From Roseivivax marinus (GTDB lineage: Bacteria; Pseudomonadota; Alphaproteobacteria; Rhodobacterales; Rhodobacteraceae), in the NCBI RefSeq assembly GCF_900109705.1, contig NZ_FOAI01000003.1:1-64000 (forward strand): a stretch of DNA of 64,000 nt. The letters are read 5' to 3'. Position numbers and translations under genes: made by a program. Below the pieces are notes generated by a model. That model did not search any database, had not been told where the DNA came from, and saw nothing but the letters and a program-made list of their open reading frames with translations. Below, piece by piece: positions 6,788 through 15,980 of the stretch. The number at the start of each line of letters is the position of its first letter. Positions within the stretch are counted from its first letter, which is position 1.

Positions 6788-9655
6788 GTGAAAGCCGACT
6801 TTACCTTGGCCAGCTCTACTGACTTCGACATCATCTCCCTCGGTCTGCTGCCCCGGATCGATACGACCGAGGGCAACGACACCGCCGAGAACGCCTCTGC
6901 GCTCCTCGGACTGCACGGGTCGGCCTACGATCCTCTGTTCGACCGCATCCAGAGCCTGTCCGCTGTCGATACCTCCACCGGCGACCTTGGGCTTTACGAC
7001 AGCAACAACAGCGGCGGCTACGACCAGTTCTCGGTGGATGGCGGCCCGGCGCGCAATTTCGACAGCGTCGCGGCCTACAACGCCACGCTCGTCTACGCCG
7101 ACGGCACGACTGCGACGATCACGGCGACGGTCTTTCAGGACACCGACGGCAATACCTTCCTCGCCCCTGAATTGACCGCCAACGCCGACCAGGACGCGCT
7201 GACCGCCAAGCCGATCCTGATGGTCTCGCTCGACTCGGTCGCCGCCGCCACCGGCGACATGAACGCCACCCGCGAGCAGGCCGATTTCGGAACCGCTGTG
7301 GACGGCACCACGGGCAATGACAGCATCTCGCTCGGCTATGCCGACGCGGACGGTGACGCGGTCACCACTGGCGTCGATGCCATCGAGGGGGGCGCCGGCA
7401 ACGACACGATCTCGGGCGGGGGCGGCGGCGATTTCATCGACGGCGGCGCGGGCGACGATTCCCTTTCGGGCGGCGCCGAGCGCGACATCCTCATGGGCGG
7501 CACCGGCGCCGACACCATCGATGGCGGCGGCGGCGACGACTACATCCTCTACGGCTCTGGCGACGACGTCGTTCATGGCGGGTCCGGCAACGACTACATC
7601 GACGACCAGCAAGATGTCCGCCTCGCCGGATTCAATTACATCGACGCGGGTGCGGGCAACGACACGGTCTGGGCGGGGCTCGACGACGACACCGTCCACG
7701 GCGGGTCCGGCAACGACAATATCTCCGGCGAGGAAGGCAACGACAGTGTCACCGGTGGTGCCGGGAACGACACAATCGATGGCGGATCGGGGACAGATAC
7801 GGCCGTCTACACCGGGGCGGTCGGGGAGTACCTCTTCGGGCGCGGACCCTCCGGCCAGCTGATCGTGGTGGACGCCGTCGCCGGGCGCGACGGGACCGAC
7901 TACCTGATCGCGGTCGAATACCTCCAATTCGACGGCACGACCTATCGGCTCGTGCAGGGCGACGACGCGGACAACCTCAGCCTCCAGGGCGTCGACGACG
8001 GCGTGCCGAGCCTCGTCATCGGCCACGGGGGCAACGACAACGCGCTCGGCTACGCGACCCCGGACTACATGGCGGGCGGCACCGGCAACGACACGCTGAC
8101 CGGTGGCGCGGGCAACGACACTCTCGTGGGCGAGGACGGCAACGACAGCCTCCTCGGTGGCGACGGGCAGGACAGCCTCGTGGGTGGGGCAGGACAGGAC
8201 TCGCTCTATGGCGAGGCCGGGAACGACTACGTCGACGGCGGCGCGGGCGACGACAGCATCACCGGCGGGGCCGGCGACGACACCCTGACCGGCGGCACCG
8301 GCATCGACTCGCTCTGGGGCGACTCCGGCTCGGACACGTTCATCATCCATGACACCGACGGCACCGGCTTCGTCTATGCCGGCGAAGATGGCGATCCGTT
8401 GCCCCCGGACACCGACACGCTCGACTTCGAGGCGGCTGGCGCCGGCGGGGCCGACGTCACCTTCGGTGGCTGGGAATACGGCACCTACACCTTCGGGGCG
8501 GCCACCGGCCAGTTCTACGAGGTGGAGGCCGTCGACGGCTCGCAGAACGCCGACAGCATCGACGCGACCCTGTCGCCGGCCGACATGAGCCTGGCGGGCA
8601 ACGGCGGCGATGACACCATTCTCGGTGGCTCCGGCGCCGACACGATCTCGGGCGATGCCGGCAATGACAGCCTTTCGGGTGGCGACAGAGACGACCTCGT
8701 GACCGGCGGAGCGGGGAATGACAGCCTCGGCGGCGGTGCGGGTGACGACGTCCTCACCGGCGGGGACGGAGACGACGTCTTCACCTACCAGCCCGGCGAC
8801 GGGGTCGACACGATCACCGATTTCGGCGCTGGCAACACCGGCACGATCCGCGACGGCGACACCACCAACAACGACCGCATCGAGCTGGCGGCCTTCTACG
8901 ACTCGCTGGTGGAACTGCGCGCCGACTTCGAGGATGACGGGCTGCTGAACCAGTCCAACAGCCTCGAGAATGGCGGCCTCGTCGATTATTCCGACAACGC
9001 CCGCTTCGGCGCGGGCGATGCGCTCATCGTCCAGGGGGCCGATCGCACCGCCTTCACCACCGAAAGCACCGGTGTCGTCTGCTTCACCGCCGGGACCCGC
9101 ATCCTGACGCCGTCGGGCGAGGTCCTGATCGAGACGCTCCGCCCCGGCGACCTCGTCATGACCGAGGACGCGGGTGCTCAGCCCGTCCTCTGGATGGGCC
9201 GCACCAGCCTCGACGCGGAACGTCTCGAAGCCGAGCCGCACCTGCGCCCGGTGCGCCTGCGCCCGCATCTGACCGGCGCGGCCCGCGATCTGCTGGTGTC
9301 GCCGCAGCATGCGATGCTGGTGGAAGACCGCCTCGTGCGCGCGACGCACATGGTCAAGGCGGGCTGGCGCGGGGCACGGGTCGCCGAGGGACGCAAGCAG
9401 GTCGAGTACATCCATCTCCTGCTGCCGCGCCATCATCTCGTCCGTGCCGAGGGTGTGGTGAGCGAGTCCATGTATCCCGGCCCGCAGGCGCTTGCGGGGC
9501 TGGACTTCTCCGCGCGACGCTCTCTCCGCGCCGTGCTGCCGAACCCGGCGGCCTACGGCCCCCCGGTGCGCGAAATCGCGGCCTTCCGAGACCTCTCGGA
9601 CATCCCGGGACGGCTGCTGTCGCCGGCAGACGCAGAGCCGCGACTGACTGCCTGA
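6788..9655 (+). CDS. RTX calcium-binding protein with C-terminal Hint domain
   Basis: 955 codons from GTG 6788; a stop lies 30 bases upstream in frame and the next in-frame ATG is deep inside the protein. There is no signal peptide. Three blocks of glycine-aspartate nonapeptides (GGxGxDxx type) lie at about 200-335, 427-515 and 604-665, the calcium-binding beta-rolls of type I secretion substrates. From about 763 a Hint_2 (hedgehog/intein) domain starts at a Cys (CFTAGTRIL) and runs to about 905. Such RTX-Hint proteins are common in Rhodobacterales; extracellular location is inferred and the Hint function is not established here. No secretion ABC transporter is adjacent. The 893-codon minus frame over it is a shadow. 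Confidence 0.85.
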   Translation: MKADFTLASSTDFDIISLGLLPRIDTTEGNDTAENASALLGLHGSAYDPLFDRIQSLSAVDTSTGDLGLYDSNNSGGYDQFSVDGGPARNFDSVAAYNATLVYADGTTATITATVFQDTDGNTFLAPELTANADQDALTAKPILMVSLDSVAAATGDMNATREQADFGTAVDGTTGNDSISLGYADADGDAVTTGVDAIEGGAGNDTISGGGGGDFIDGGAGDDSLSGGAERDILMGGTGADTIDGGGGDDYILYGSGDDVVHGGSGNDYIDDQQDVRLAGFNYIDAGAGNDTVWAGLDDDTVHGGSGNDNISGEEGNDSVTGGAGNDTIDGGSGTDTAVYTGAVGEYLFGRGPSGQLIVVDAVAGRDGTDYLIAVEYLQFDGTTYRLVQGDDADNLSLQGVDDGVPSLVIGHGGNDNALGYATPDYMAGGTGNDTLTGGAGNDTLVGEDGNDSLLGGDGQDSLVGGAGQDSLYGEAGNDYVDGGAGDDSITGGAGDDTLTGGTGIDSLWGDSGSDTFIIHDTDGTGFVYAGEDGDPLPPDTDTLDFEAAGAGGADVTFGGWEYGTYTFGAATGQFYEVEAVDGSQNADSIDATLSPADMSLAGNGGDDTILGGSGADTISGDAGNDSLSGGDRDDLVTGGAGNDSLGGGAGDDVLTGGDGDDVFTYQPGDGVDTITDFGAGNTGTIRDGDTTNNDRIELAAFYDSLVELRADFEDDGLLNQSNSLENGGLVDYSDNARFGAGDALIVQGADRTAFTTESTGVVCFTAGTRILTPSGEVLIETLRPGDLVMTEDAGAQPVLWMGRTSLDAERLEAEPHLRPVRLRPHLTGAARDLLVSPQHAMLVEDRLVRATHMVKAGWRGARVAEGRKQVEYIHLLLPRHHLVRAEGVVSESMYPGPQALAGLDFSARRSLRAVLPNPAAYGPPVREIAAFRDLSDIPGRLLSPADAEPRLTA

Positions 9656-9889
9656 CGCCGAGCGGTGCCCGGTCTCGTAGCACAGGCTTCGGGCGCTTCG
9701 CGGAAGACACGTCGCTTTGCACGTCGAGAACGGTCTGCCGCGCGCGGCCGTCGATGCGCATGTCGTCGCCTGCCTCGGACCGGAAGCAGCCGGTGTTCCT
9801 GTCGATGTTCACGTCGCCGCTGTCGGCCCCGCTGAAGAAACCGCAGAACTGAAGGCCCGTCTGCGCGGAGATGTCGATACCCGTCTAGG
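9656..9889 (-). pseudogene. possible coding remnant of unknown origin
   Basis: On the minus strand one frame from about 9950 to 9680 reads like protein (ILLAIFNDATATLT, a TAG stop at 9887-9885, then TGIDISAQTGLQFCGFF and NIDRNTGCF) but has the internal stop and no start. It partly overlaps the tail-collar remnant in another frame. It may be the frameshifted 3' part of that gene or a scrap of a neighbour. I could not assign a family. Nothing else is visible here. Confidence 0.25.
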
Positions 9890-10320
9890 TCAGCGTAGCC
9901 GTTGCATCGTTGAAGATAGCGAGGAGAATGCCGTCGATGTCCTCGGCCCGCCGGCGGGCTCGCTCGTTGCAGCATTGTCTTCGGACGCCATCAGGCCATG
10001 GCTGTGCCGCGGCCGGCCCGCGGTGGGAACGACCCGCGACACCGATCCGCCAACATCGCCGTGCCGAACTGCGGGGAGGGTCGGAGACGCTCCAGCCCCG
10101 ACGACCGTGCGGCCCCACAGGTCGGGCTGGGCAAAGGCCGTGCGGCCATCGCCGCCGTAGATCGTGCCAAGGCGAGAGACGAGCGCGGGGTTCGACTGGA
10201 CCGCGATGAGCGCGCCGTTGGCTTCGGCCCAGAGCTGCGGGCAGAAGTCGTAGCCGACACTGAACAGCTGGCCGAAGAGTGGATCGGTCTGCGCGTTGGT
10301 GGGCGTCGGTGACTCAACGA
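9890..10320 (-). pseudogene. phage tail-collar (microcystin-dependent) protein remnant
   Basis: The minus frame ending at TGA 9890 carries the collar-domain signature in order: LFGQLFSVGYDFCPQLWAEA, then LVSRLGTIYGGDGRTAF, then QPDLWGRTVVGAG and LPAVRHGDVGG. These match the conserved GW..A.G / LGTIYGGDG / PDL.GR pattern of the tail-collar domain. No start codon or signal region precedes it; the homology stops at about 10320, exactly where the truncated multicopper oxidase begins in the other direction. The 3' end after HSHGLMASED also loses the expected continuation. Open sequence further upstream in this frame is only the shadow of the oxidase. Confidence 0.7.
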
Positions 10321-10321
10321 C

Positions 10322-11605
10322 ATGGAGCCCGCGGGCCTGCCGCCGTTTCAGAACGGCGGACCGACCGCCGCGCAGGAGGCGCTGAATTACACCAACATCC
10401 ACACGCACGGTCTTCAGGTGTCGCCCGGTGAGGGAACCGACAACGTCTATGCAGTCGTGAAACCCGGTGAGTCGCTCGACTACACTTACGACATTCCCGG
10501 TCCGGACAGCGGGCGGCCCCAGCCGCCCGGACTTTACTGGTATCACCCGCACAAGCACGGCTCGACCTCGCACCAGGGCTGGCAAGGCCTTGCCGGCCCG
10601 ATCGTCGTGGAAGGCGACATCGACGAGGTGCCCGAAGTGGCCGCGGCGCGCGAACGCGTGATGGTACTGAACGAGATGCTGCTGAACGAGGCCAGGCAGG
10701 TGCCGAGCGCGGTGATCGTACCCACGGTCGGCCCGGTGCCGTTCACCTCGGTGCCCGCGATGCCGATGGACATCCTCTTTCCGATCAACGGTGTCCTGCA
10801 GCCCGAGATCGACATCCACCCCGGAGAGACACAGCGCTGGCGCGTGCTGGCGGCGGGACCGCACCGGTTCTTCCATCTCAGACTCGATGGTCACGCGCTG
10901 TGGCAGATCTCGCAGGACGGCGTTCCGTTCGCGCAGGCGCGCGAAAAGGACAGCATTCTTCTCGCACCGGGCCAGCGGGCCGAGTTCATCGTAAAGGGCG
11001 GGCCGCCCGGGCGCTACGCCTTCCGTGCGCTGGCTTATGACCAGGGGCATCCGGGCGGGCCGCGCCCGGAGAAAGTGCTCGGCACGGTGGTGAGCGCGGG
11101 CGCGCCGATGGACGGCCCGCTGCCTGGCAAGCTGGTGGACCCGCCCGAGATACCGGAAGACGCACGCACGGTGGTGAACACCCGGACGGTCACGTTCGAG
11201 GGCAACATTGCAAGCATCCCGGTGCGGTTCTACCTCGACGGCAAGCCCTTCAGCGCCAGCCGGATCGACCAGACGGTGCTGGCCGGGACGACCGAAGAGT
11301 GGCTCCTGGTGAACGATGACGTCTTCCAGCACCCGTTCCACATCCATGTGAATCCGTTCCAGGTGATCGAGATAAACGGGGAGCCGACGGGCGACGACAG
11401 CTGGTGGGACACCTTCGCGCTGCCGCCGCTCGGAACCGCGAAGATCCGCATCTACTTCCGGCCCGACGTGACCGGCCTGACGGTCTATCACTGCCACATC
11501 CTGCCGCACGAGGATAACGGGATGATGGCCAACGTACTTATCTACGGCGACCTTCCGACGGGCTTCGGACCGGTCGCCGGTCATGGAGGCGCGCATGGCG
11601 GATAG
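10322..11605 (+). pseudogene. multicopper oxidase lacking its N-terminus
   Basis: 427 codons from ATG 10322. All four copper motifs remain: HTHG (27-30), HPHKHG (75-80), HPFHIHV (337-343) and HCHILPHED (390-398) followed by GMM, the type 1 site with axial Met. Family members normally have a signal peptide and the first part of cupredoxin domain 1 before HTHG; here only 26 residues precede it and an in-frame stop lies at 10310-10312. The export signal and first strands are therefore missing, and a functional periplasmic enzyme is unlikely unless a different start rescues it. The downstream secreted protein gene overlaps its end. Confidence 0.8.
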
Positions 11606-12014
11606 GTTGAAAGCGCTCGCGATCCTTGCCCTCGGGCTCGGCATCGCCGGGACCGCGCCCGCGCAGGATGCGCGGCCGGTGGTCTTCACGCAGGCCCATG
11701 ACGGCACCGTCCAGCCGATCGCCTCGGGCGTGGCGGTGCAGGTCCAGCTTCCGGCCGGGCCTGTCTTCTGGGAGGTGGAGGAGATTAGCCGGAACGCCAC
11801 CCTCATCGCCCGCTCCACCTATCCCTCGCCCGGGCGTGTCCCGGGCTCGGTCGCTGTCGAGGTTCTGGATTTCGCGCTGCCAGAACAAGGGCGCGCAGTG
11901 ATCGTTCTGCGGCCCGTCGGAACACCGGAAGGCGCCACCGGAACGGGGGAAATCCACGGAACCGCCTTCGCCGCGCCGTTCAGCCTGACGCTCGATCCCG
12001 TGCGCGCGGAGTGA
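11595..12014 (+). CDS. small secreted protein of unknown function
   Basis: 139 residues from ATG 11595, chosen because GGAGG lies five bases upstream; it overlaps the oxidase end by eleven bases. A signal peptide is clear (basic start, LAILALGLGIAGTAPAQ, cleavage near residue 23). The mature part is a small beta-rich domain with VQVQLPAGPVFWEVEEI and an Arg-Pro-Val-Gly segment; this faintly resembles chagasin-like inhibitors, but the match is too weak to name. It probably belonged to the oxidase operon, so it may now lack its native promoter. Confidence 0.65.
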   Translation: MADRLKALAILALGLGIAGTAPAQDARPVVFTQAHDGTVQPIASGVAVQVQLPAGPVFWEVEEISRNATLIARSTYPSPGRVPGSVAVEVLDFALPEQGRAVIVLRPVGTPEGATGTGEIHGTAFAAPFSLTLDPVRAE

Positions 12015-12038
12015 CGGTGCGCGGTTTCGCCCTTCCCC

Positions 12039-12051
12039 GGCGCCGAGCGCC
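12039..12051. terminator. weak bidirectional hairpin between convergent genes
   Basis: GGCGC (12039-12043) and GCGCC (12047-12051) with a CGA loop, followed by TTGCGTT on the plus strand, lie between the plus-strand secreted protein gene and the end of the minus-strand glycosyltransferase unit. Short stem, no real T-run. Confidence 0.3.
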
Positions 12052-12096
12052 TTGCGTTCGAGGCGAATGGGCCCGCGCGCGTCAACGTATGCTGCC

Positions 12097-13317
12097 TCAG
12101 CCTGTCGGGGACGAGGCATCCACGGCAAGCGCCTGCGGCTCCTCGCGGGGCACGCGCCGGCCGGCTGTCTTCCGGTCCCCGGCAACGTCCCGCGCTTGCA
12201 CCAGGGCCTCCGCTTCCTCCCGGATGGCGTTCGCCCAGGCCGACCAGCTCAGCCGGTTCAGGAACGTCTCCCTCGCGGCGGCGCACATACCGAGATAGCG
12301 CGCCTCGTCGCGCCAAAGGGCGTCGATGCCGGCGACAAAGTCCTCTGCCGCCGCTTCCGGGGCGAACAGCAGACTGTCGCGCCCGTCCGTCAGGATCGAC
12401 GGCACGCCCCCCGTGGCCGTGGCGATAGACGGCAGGCCGTGCGCGCAGGCCTCGCAGTAGACCAGCCCGAACGCTTCCTGCCGGGAGGGCACGAAGAGGA
12501 ACGAGGCCGAGCGGAACAGCGCATCGAGCCGGGCGGCGTCGGCGGGGTCGGATTTGTCGAGATGGCCGTGCACGGTGATGCCGTCACCGGGTCCGTGAAG
12601 CGGCGGCCGGCACCCGACGATGTGCAGCGTGGCCTCCGGGTATCTCCGGCGCAGCCGCATGAAGGCGTCAAGCAGGAGGGGGCCGCCTTTCCGCTCCCAA
12701 TCTCCCCCGATAAAGAGAAAAGACGGTGCCGCCACGCCTTTGCGGCGTTCCGGGCCTGATGTCGGTGCATCGCCGACGTGGACGTTCGCGCCGAGCGGGA
12801 CCACCTTCTTGCGACAGTGAGCGAGCGGGTAGTGATGCTCGGCGGAGTCCATCGCCCATCGGGACGTCAGGCAGAGCGAGGCCACTTTTTCGAGGAACCG
12901 GCGCTGCACGGCATCGCCTCGCTTGCGCGAGCGTTCGCTCAGCCCGGACATGCCCTGGTAGTAGCCCACGATCGTGGCGAAGAGCGCATCGGCAGCGTGG
13001 ACGACGGGGACCGTCTCGGGAAGATCGCACAGCTTGTGGCTCGCACCGACCGACACCACCACGTCCGGCGCCGCCCGGGCGAGCAGCCGAGACACGCGGT
13101 AGCGGTACAATCCCAGGATCGAAGGTTCGCGCAGCAGATCCAGGCCCAGGCGGCGCGATACCTTTCCCGCGTGGAAAAGAACGGCGTCGAGGATCGGAGT
13201 GTCGATCAGGACCGTGTCCGGATGGGCCGCGCGGATAGCGTGGTAGCTGTGGTGCGGCGTACCGCTCCAGTACTTCGCGTTCGTTGGCGACCAGAGCGCG
13301 ATGAAGGCGATCCTCAT
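12097..13317 (-). CDS. glycosyltransferase family 4 (GT-B)
   Basis: 406 residues from ATG 13317. The C-terminal half has the classic GT4 nucleotide-sugar region: FLFIGGDWERKG, ATLHIVG, then FVPSRQEAFGLVYCEACAHGLPSIATATGGVPS, containing the EX7E-type motif. The N-terminal half is an acceptor-binding Rossmann domain (MRIAFIALWSP). It adds a sugar to a lipid-linked repeat at the cytoplasmic face; donor and acceptor are unknown. Last gene of the unit running from 19560; its ATG overlaps the stop of the beta-helix lipoprotein gene (ATGA), so it is coupled. The last about 30 residues look disordered. Confidence 0.92.
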   Translation of the reverse strand: MRIAFIALWSPTNAKYWSGTPHHSYHAIRAAHPDTVLIDTPILDAVLFHAGKVSRRLGLDLLREPSILGLYRYRVSRLLARAAPDVVVSVGASHKLCDLPETVPVVHAADALFATIVGYYQGMSGLSERSRKRGDAVQRRFLEKVASLCLTSRWAMDSAEHHYPLAHCRKKVVPLGANVHVGDAPTSGPERRKGVAAPSFLFIGGDWERKGGPLLLDAFMRLRRRYPEATLHIVGCRPPLHGPGDGITVHGHLDKSDPADAARLDALFRSASFLFVPSRQEAFGLVYCEACAHGLPSIATATGGVPSILTDGRDSLLFAPEAAAEDFVAGIDALWRDEARYLGMCAAARETFLNRLSWSAWANAIREEAEALVQARDVAGDRKTAGRRVPREEPQALAVDASSPTG

Positions 13318-14525
13318 CGCGTTGCACCACCATTTTCGCGTGCGAGCAACTCCATCAGCCGGTCGTATGCGCCGTAGTTCTCGGCTTCGCTGCCGGCGAC
13401 GGGGGCCAGGCCCTCGAGCGTCACGCCAAGGCCCTCGTCGGCGTTGGCGAAGAGATCGTCGTAATGCCAGGCGCCGTTCGGGTCCGCGTTCTGCACCACG
13501 AGGTTGCCGCCCACTTCACCGAGAGCGTGGCCGGGATAGGCGCTCTGGATGTTGCCGTAGCTCTGGCCGTCGGGGACCATCACGAAGGTCGCCTTGCTGC
13601 CGGTACCGGGGATGTCGAGCACGGTGTTGTTGCGGGCGACCACGTTGGTGCCGCTGGTCACGGAGATGCCGCGGATCATGCCCGTGACGATGATGTTCTC
13701 CTCGATGAGCACGTTGGTGTAGTGCGCATCGTCCATGAAGATGCCCTGAACGTTCGACGCGGTCTCGGGCAGGTAGACGTTGCCCCGAATGGTGATGTCG
13801 CGGGAATCCGAGCCCTGGAACTGGATGAAGTCGAGATGAGCGCCGTCGCTCGGGTAAACGTGGCTCGCGCCGATGTTGTCCTCGATCAGCGCGCCGTCGA
13901 TGCTGAGGAACTTGAAGCTGTCGTTGCCGATGTAGTCGATCGTGTTGCCCGACACGGTGAGATCGAAGGTGTTGATGAAGGTGCCGCCGTTCTTGACGTC
14001 GTGCACGTAGTTGTTCGCGAAGGTGATGTCGCGCGCGTCGTCCGAGCTGTAGAGGCCGTAGTGACCGCTGTAGTTCCCGTCGACGGGGCCGTTCACCTCG
14101 GAGTTCACGAAGGACACGTTGGTGCTGCCGTCGGTCACGCCGACGACGTAGGAGGCCCCGCTGCCGTTCGAGGGGTTGTCCACGTGGACACCGTCGATGC
14201 GGACGTTGTCGGAGTTGCTCACCGAGACGGAGTCGAACTTCGCGCCGAGGCGGTTCTGGGCGACGATGGTGACCTCGCTGCCGAAGCTGCGGTTGTCCAC
14301 GTCGAGGTCGCCGTAGCGGCCGTTCGCCAGCACCAGCGTCTCGCCGCCACTGGCGGACGACAGCGCGTCGAGCAGCTCCGCGCGGCCCTCGATTATCGGG
14401 CCGATGCGGGTCGCTCCGGAAGGTGAGACGCCGCACGCCACAAGCGCGCAGGCGAGCAGGACCGACAGCCGTCCACACCGCAAAGAAGCAACGGATCCAT
14501 CGCCGGTATGGAGTCCGCCGGTCAT
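13314..14525 (-). CDS. right-handed beta-helix lipoprotein
   Basis: 403 residues from ATG 14525, which overlaps the stop of the preceding gene (ATGA). The N-terminus is a lipoprotein signal with lipobox LVAC (Cys31). Residues about 48-395 form a parallel beta-helix of the pectate-lyase/PL6-like type (ELLDALSSASGGETLVLANG, then repeats such as NVRIDGVHV, LTVSGNTIDYIG, VLIEENIIVTG, VVARNNTVLDI). A polysaccharide lyase or epimerase role is plausible given its place inside a glycosyltransferase operon, but no catalytic residue can be proven by eye. The helix domain is a near-copy of residues of the protein at 19701-22127, with no length change. Confidence 0.8.
   Translation of the reverse strand: MTGGLHTGDGSVASLRCGRLSVLLACALVACGVSPSGATRIGPIIEGRAELLDALSSASGGETLVLANGRYGDLDVDNRSFGSEVTIVAQNRLGAKFDSVSVSNSDNVRIDGVHVDNPSNGSGASYVVGVTDGSTNVSFVNSEVNGPVDGNYSGHYGLYSSDDARDITFANNYVHDVKNGGTFINTFDLTVSGNTIDYIGNDSFKFLSIDGALIEDNIGASHVYPSDGAHLDFIQFQGSDSRDITIRGNVYLPETASNVQGIFMDDAHYTNVLIEENIIVTGMIRGISVTSGTNVVARNNTVLDIPGTGSKATFVMVPDGQSYGNIQSAYPGHALGEVGGNLVVQNADPNGAWHYDDLFANADEGLGVTLEGLAPVAGSEAENYGAYDRLMELLARENGGATR
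13344..14385 (-). repeat. long duplicated segment, copy 1
   Basis: This 1042-base segment pairs with 21051-22092 at a constant offset of 7707 bases, so no net insertion or deletion separates the copies. By eye the DNA is nearly identical and the proteins differ at about 15 of 345 positions, clustered in patches. Homology ends abruptly on both sides: one copy continues into a lipoprotein signal, the other into a different start and a long C-terminal extension. Confidence 0.93.
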
Positions 14526-15979
14526 CCCTGCGGTGTTCCGATCGGGGCCGACACGGCGGTTGCGGTCGGGGCCAGCCAACGGTCCGCGGCACCCAGGGTG
14601 AGGCGCGAGAGCCATTCCTTGCCCGACGGGACGTCGTAGGTGATGTGGTCGAGCCGGAACCCGGCCTGCTGCATCCAGCGCCGCACCGTGGCCGGATCGG
14701 TCCGGTGAATGCCGCTCCGCGCGAAATCGCCCGCGTCGGCACGGTCCGGAAAGGAACGTCGTTCACGTCTGCGGTGGACGGTCTCGCGCAGAGATTGCCA
14801 GTTCCAGAAGCTCAGGACGACGCGGCCACCGGGTTCGATCACCCGCGCGGCTTCGCGCAGGGCGGCCACCGGGTCGGCCACGAACGGCAGGTAGAAGTTC
14901 ATCAGGACGCTGCCATAGGCGCCCGGTTCAATGCGCCCCAACGGATCGTCCGCGTCGATGGGCAGCGTGGTGACGCCGCGCAGTTCTGACGAGGCGGCGA
15001 TCACCGGATCGAGGGGAATGGCATCGACCGCGTGGCCGCGCTCCACGAGGTTGCCTTCGGTCTGTCCCTGGTCGCAGCCGACCGACAGTATCCGCGCGGG
15101 CGTCGCGGGCATGGCAGCGACGGCGCTCGGAAGCGGCGCGCTATAGTAGCAGCGGTCGTATCGCGCGGTCGACGGCACGCGCCGTTCGGGGCGAAGGAGT
15201 TCGGCAAGCGGCACACCGGCGCGGGCGTGCCGGCAGATCGCGGCGAGTTGGAGGTCGATCTCGGCTTTCGGCACGCCGATCCTCCCCACATACTTGTCCG
15301 GCATGTGGTGCAGGCTGAACTCTTCGATCCGGGAGACGCAGATCAGCCTTTGCAGGCCACATCCGGTGTAAGGATCGGTGGCGGCCGAACAAAGCATGTC
15401 GTAGCGCCCGACATGCGGATCCCGCAGGAACCCGCCCGAGGCGATGCAGTGCTTCAGCTTCCGCCGGCTCAGGATGAAGGCCGCGGAGTGCTCGTTGGAG
15501 TAGTTGGCGAACACCTCGCCCTTGATGACCTGCACGGTCGCGGGTTCCCAATGGTAGGACCCGTGAACGGTCGAGTAGTGCAAGGCGCCGTCCGGGCCGA
15601 TCTCGTGACGCAGGAAGCCCGCGATGCAGTGGTCGGGCAAGGTCTCCTCGACCTCGGCGAAGGCATCGAAATTCGCCTGCGTGATCAGCGTGTCGTTCTC
15701 GGAGTAGATGAAGTAGTCGAACTCGTCCTGTCGCTCGGCGAAAAGCGCCTTGTGCGCGAAGGGAAGAGACCACGGATCGGGACTCGGCAATCCGACGCGA
15801 ACCTCGACATCGGCGCCGAGGTCCTTCGGCTCGTTTGACAGAACGACGATGGAAACCTGCTGCGAGAACCCGCGATAGGTCTCGATCAGCTGTTCCAGAT
15901 ACCGCCGGTTCGACGCCCCGTAGCTTGCAATGGCGACGAGGATCGAGGCCGGGCGTGGAGGAGCTTCGTGACGTCCCAT
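14522..15979 (-). CDS. glycosyltransferase-like / methyltransferase fusion
   Basis: 485 residues from ATG 15979. Residues 10-270 resemble a GT-A glycosyltransferase-like domain (ILVAIASYG, SIVVLSNEP, YFIYSENDTLI with an acidic metal-type motif at 93-96, and an HW...GEVFANY region). Residues about 295-450 are a class I SAM methyltransferase (RILSVGCDQGQ at 296-306, then EPGAYGSVLMNFYLPFVADPVAALREAARVI). Probably adds and O-methylates a sugar, or modifies a chain end; which reaction is not shown. It follows a GT2 gene with one base between stop and start, and overlaps the beta-helix lipoprotein gene downstream. Confidence 0.78.
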   Translation of the reverse strand: MGRHEAPPRPASILVAIASYGASNRRYLEQLIETYRGFSQQVSIVVLSNEPKDLGADVEVRVGLPSPDPWSLPFAHKALFAERQDEFDYFIYSENDTLITQANFDAFAEVEETLPDHCIAGFLRHEIGPDGALHYSTVHGSYHWEPATVQVIKGEVFANYSNEHSAAFILSRRKLKHCIASGGFLRDPHVGRYDMLCSAATDPYTGCGLQRLICVSRIEEFSLHHMPDKYVGRIGVPKAEIDLQLAAICRHARAGVPLAELLRPERRVPSTARYDRCYYSAPLPSAVAAMPATPARILSVGCDQGQTEGNLVERGHAVDAIPLDPVIAASSELRGVTTLPIDADDPLGRIEPGAYGSVLMNFYLPFVADPVAALREAARVIEPGGRVVLSFWNWQSLRETVHRRRERRSFPDRADAGDFARSGIHRTDPATVRRWMQQAGFRLDHITYDVPSGKEWLSRLTLGAADRWLAPTATAVSAPIGTPQG

Positions 15980-15980
15980 G

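Noticed and set aside
6755-9436. 893-codon minus-strand frame
   Set aside because: Shadow of the RTX repeats, whose regular Gly/Asp codons keep the antisense frame open.
10321-11818. upstream part of the minus frame that contains the collar remnant
   Set aside because: Antisense to the multicopper oxidase; collar homology stops at about 10320.
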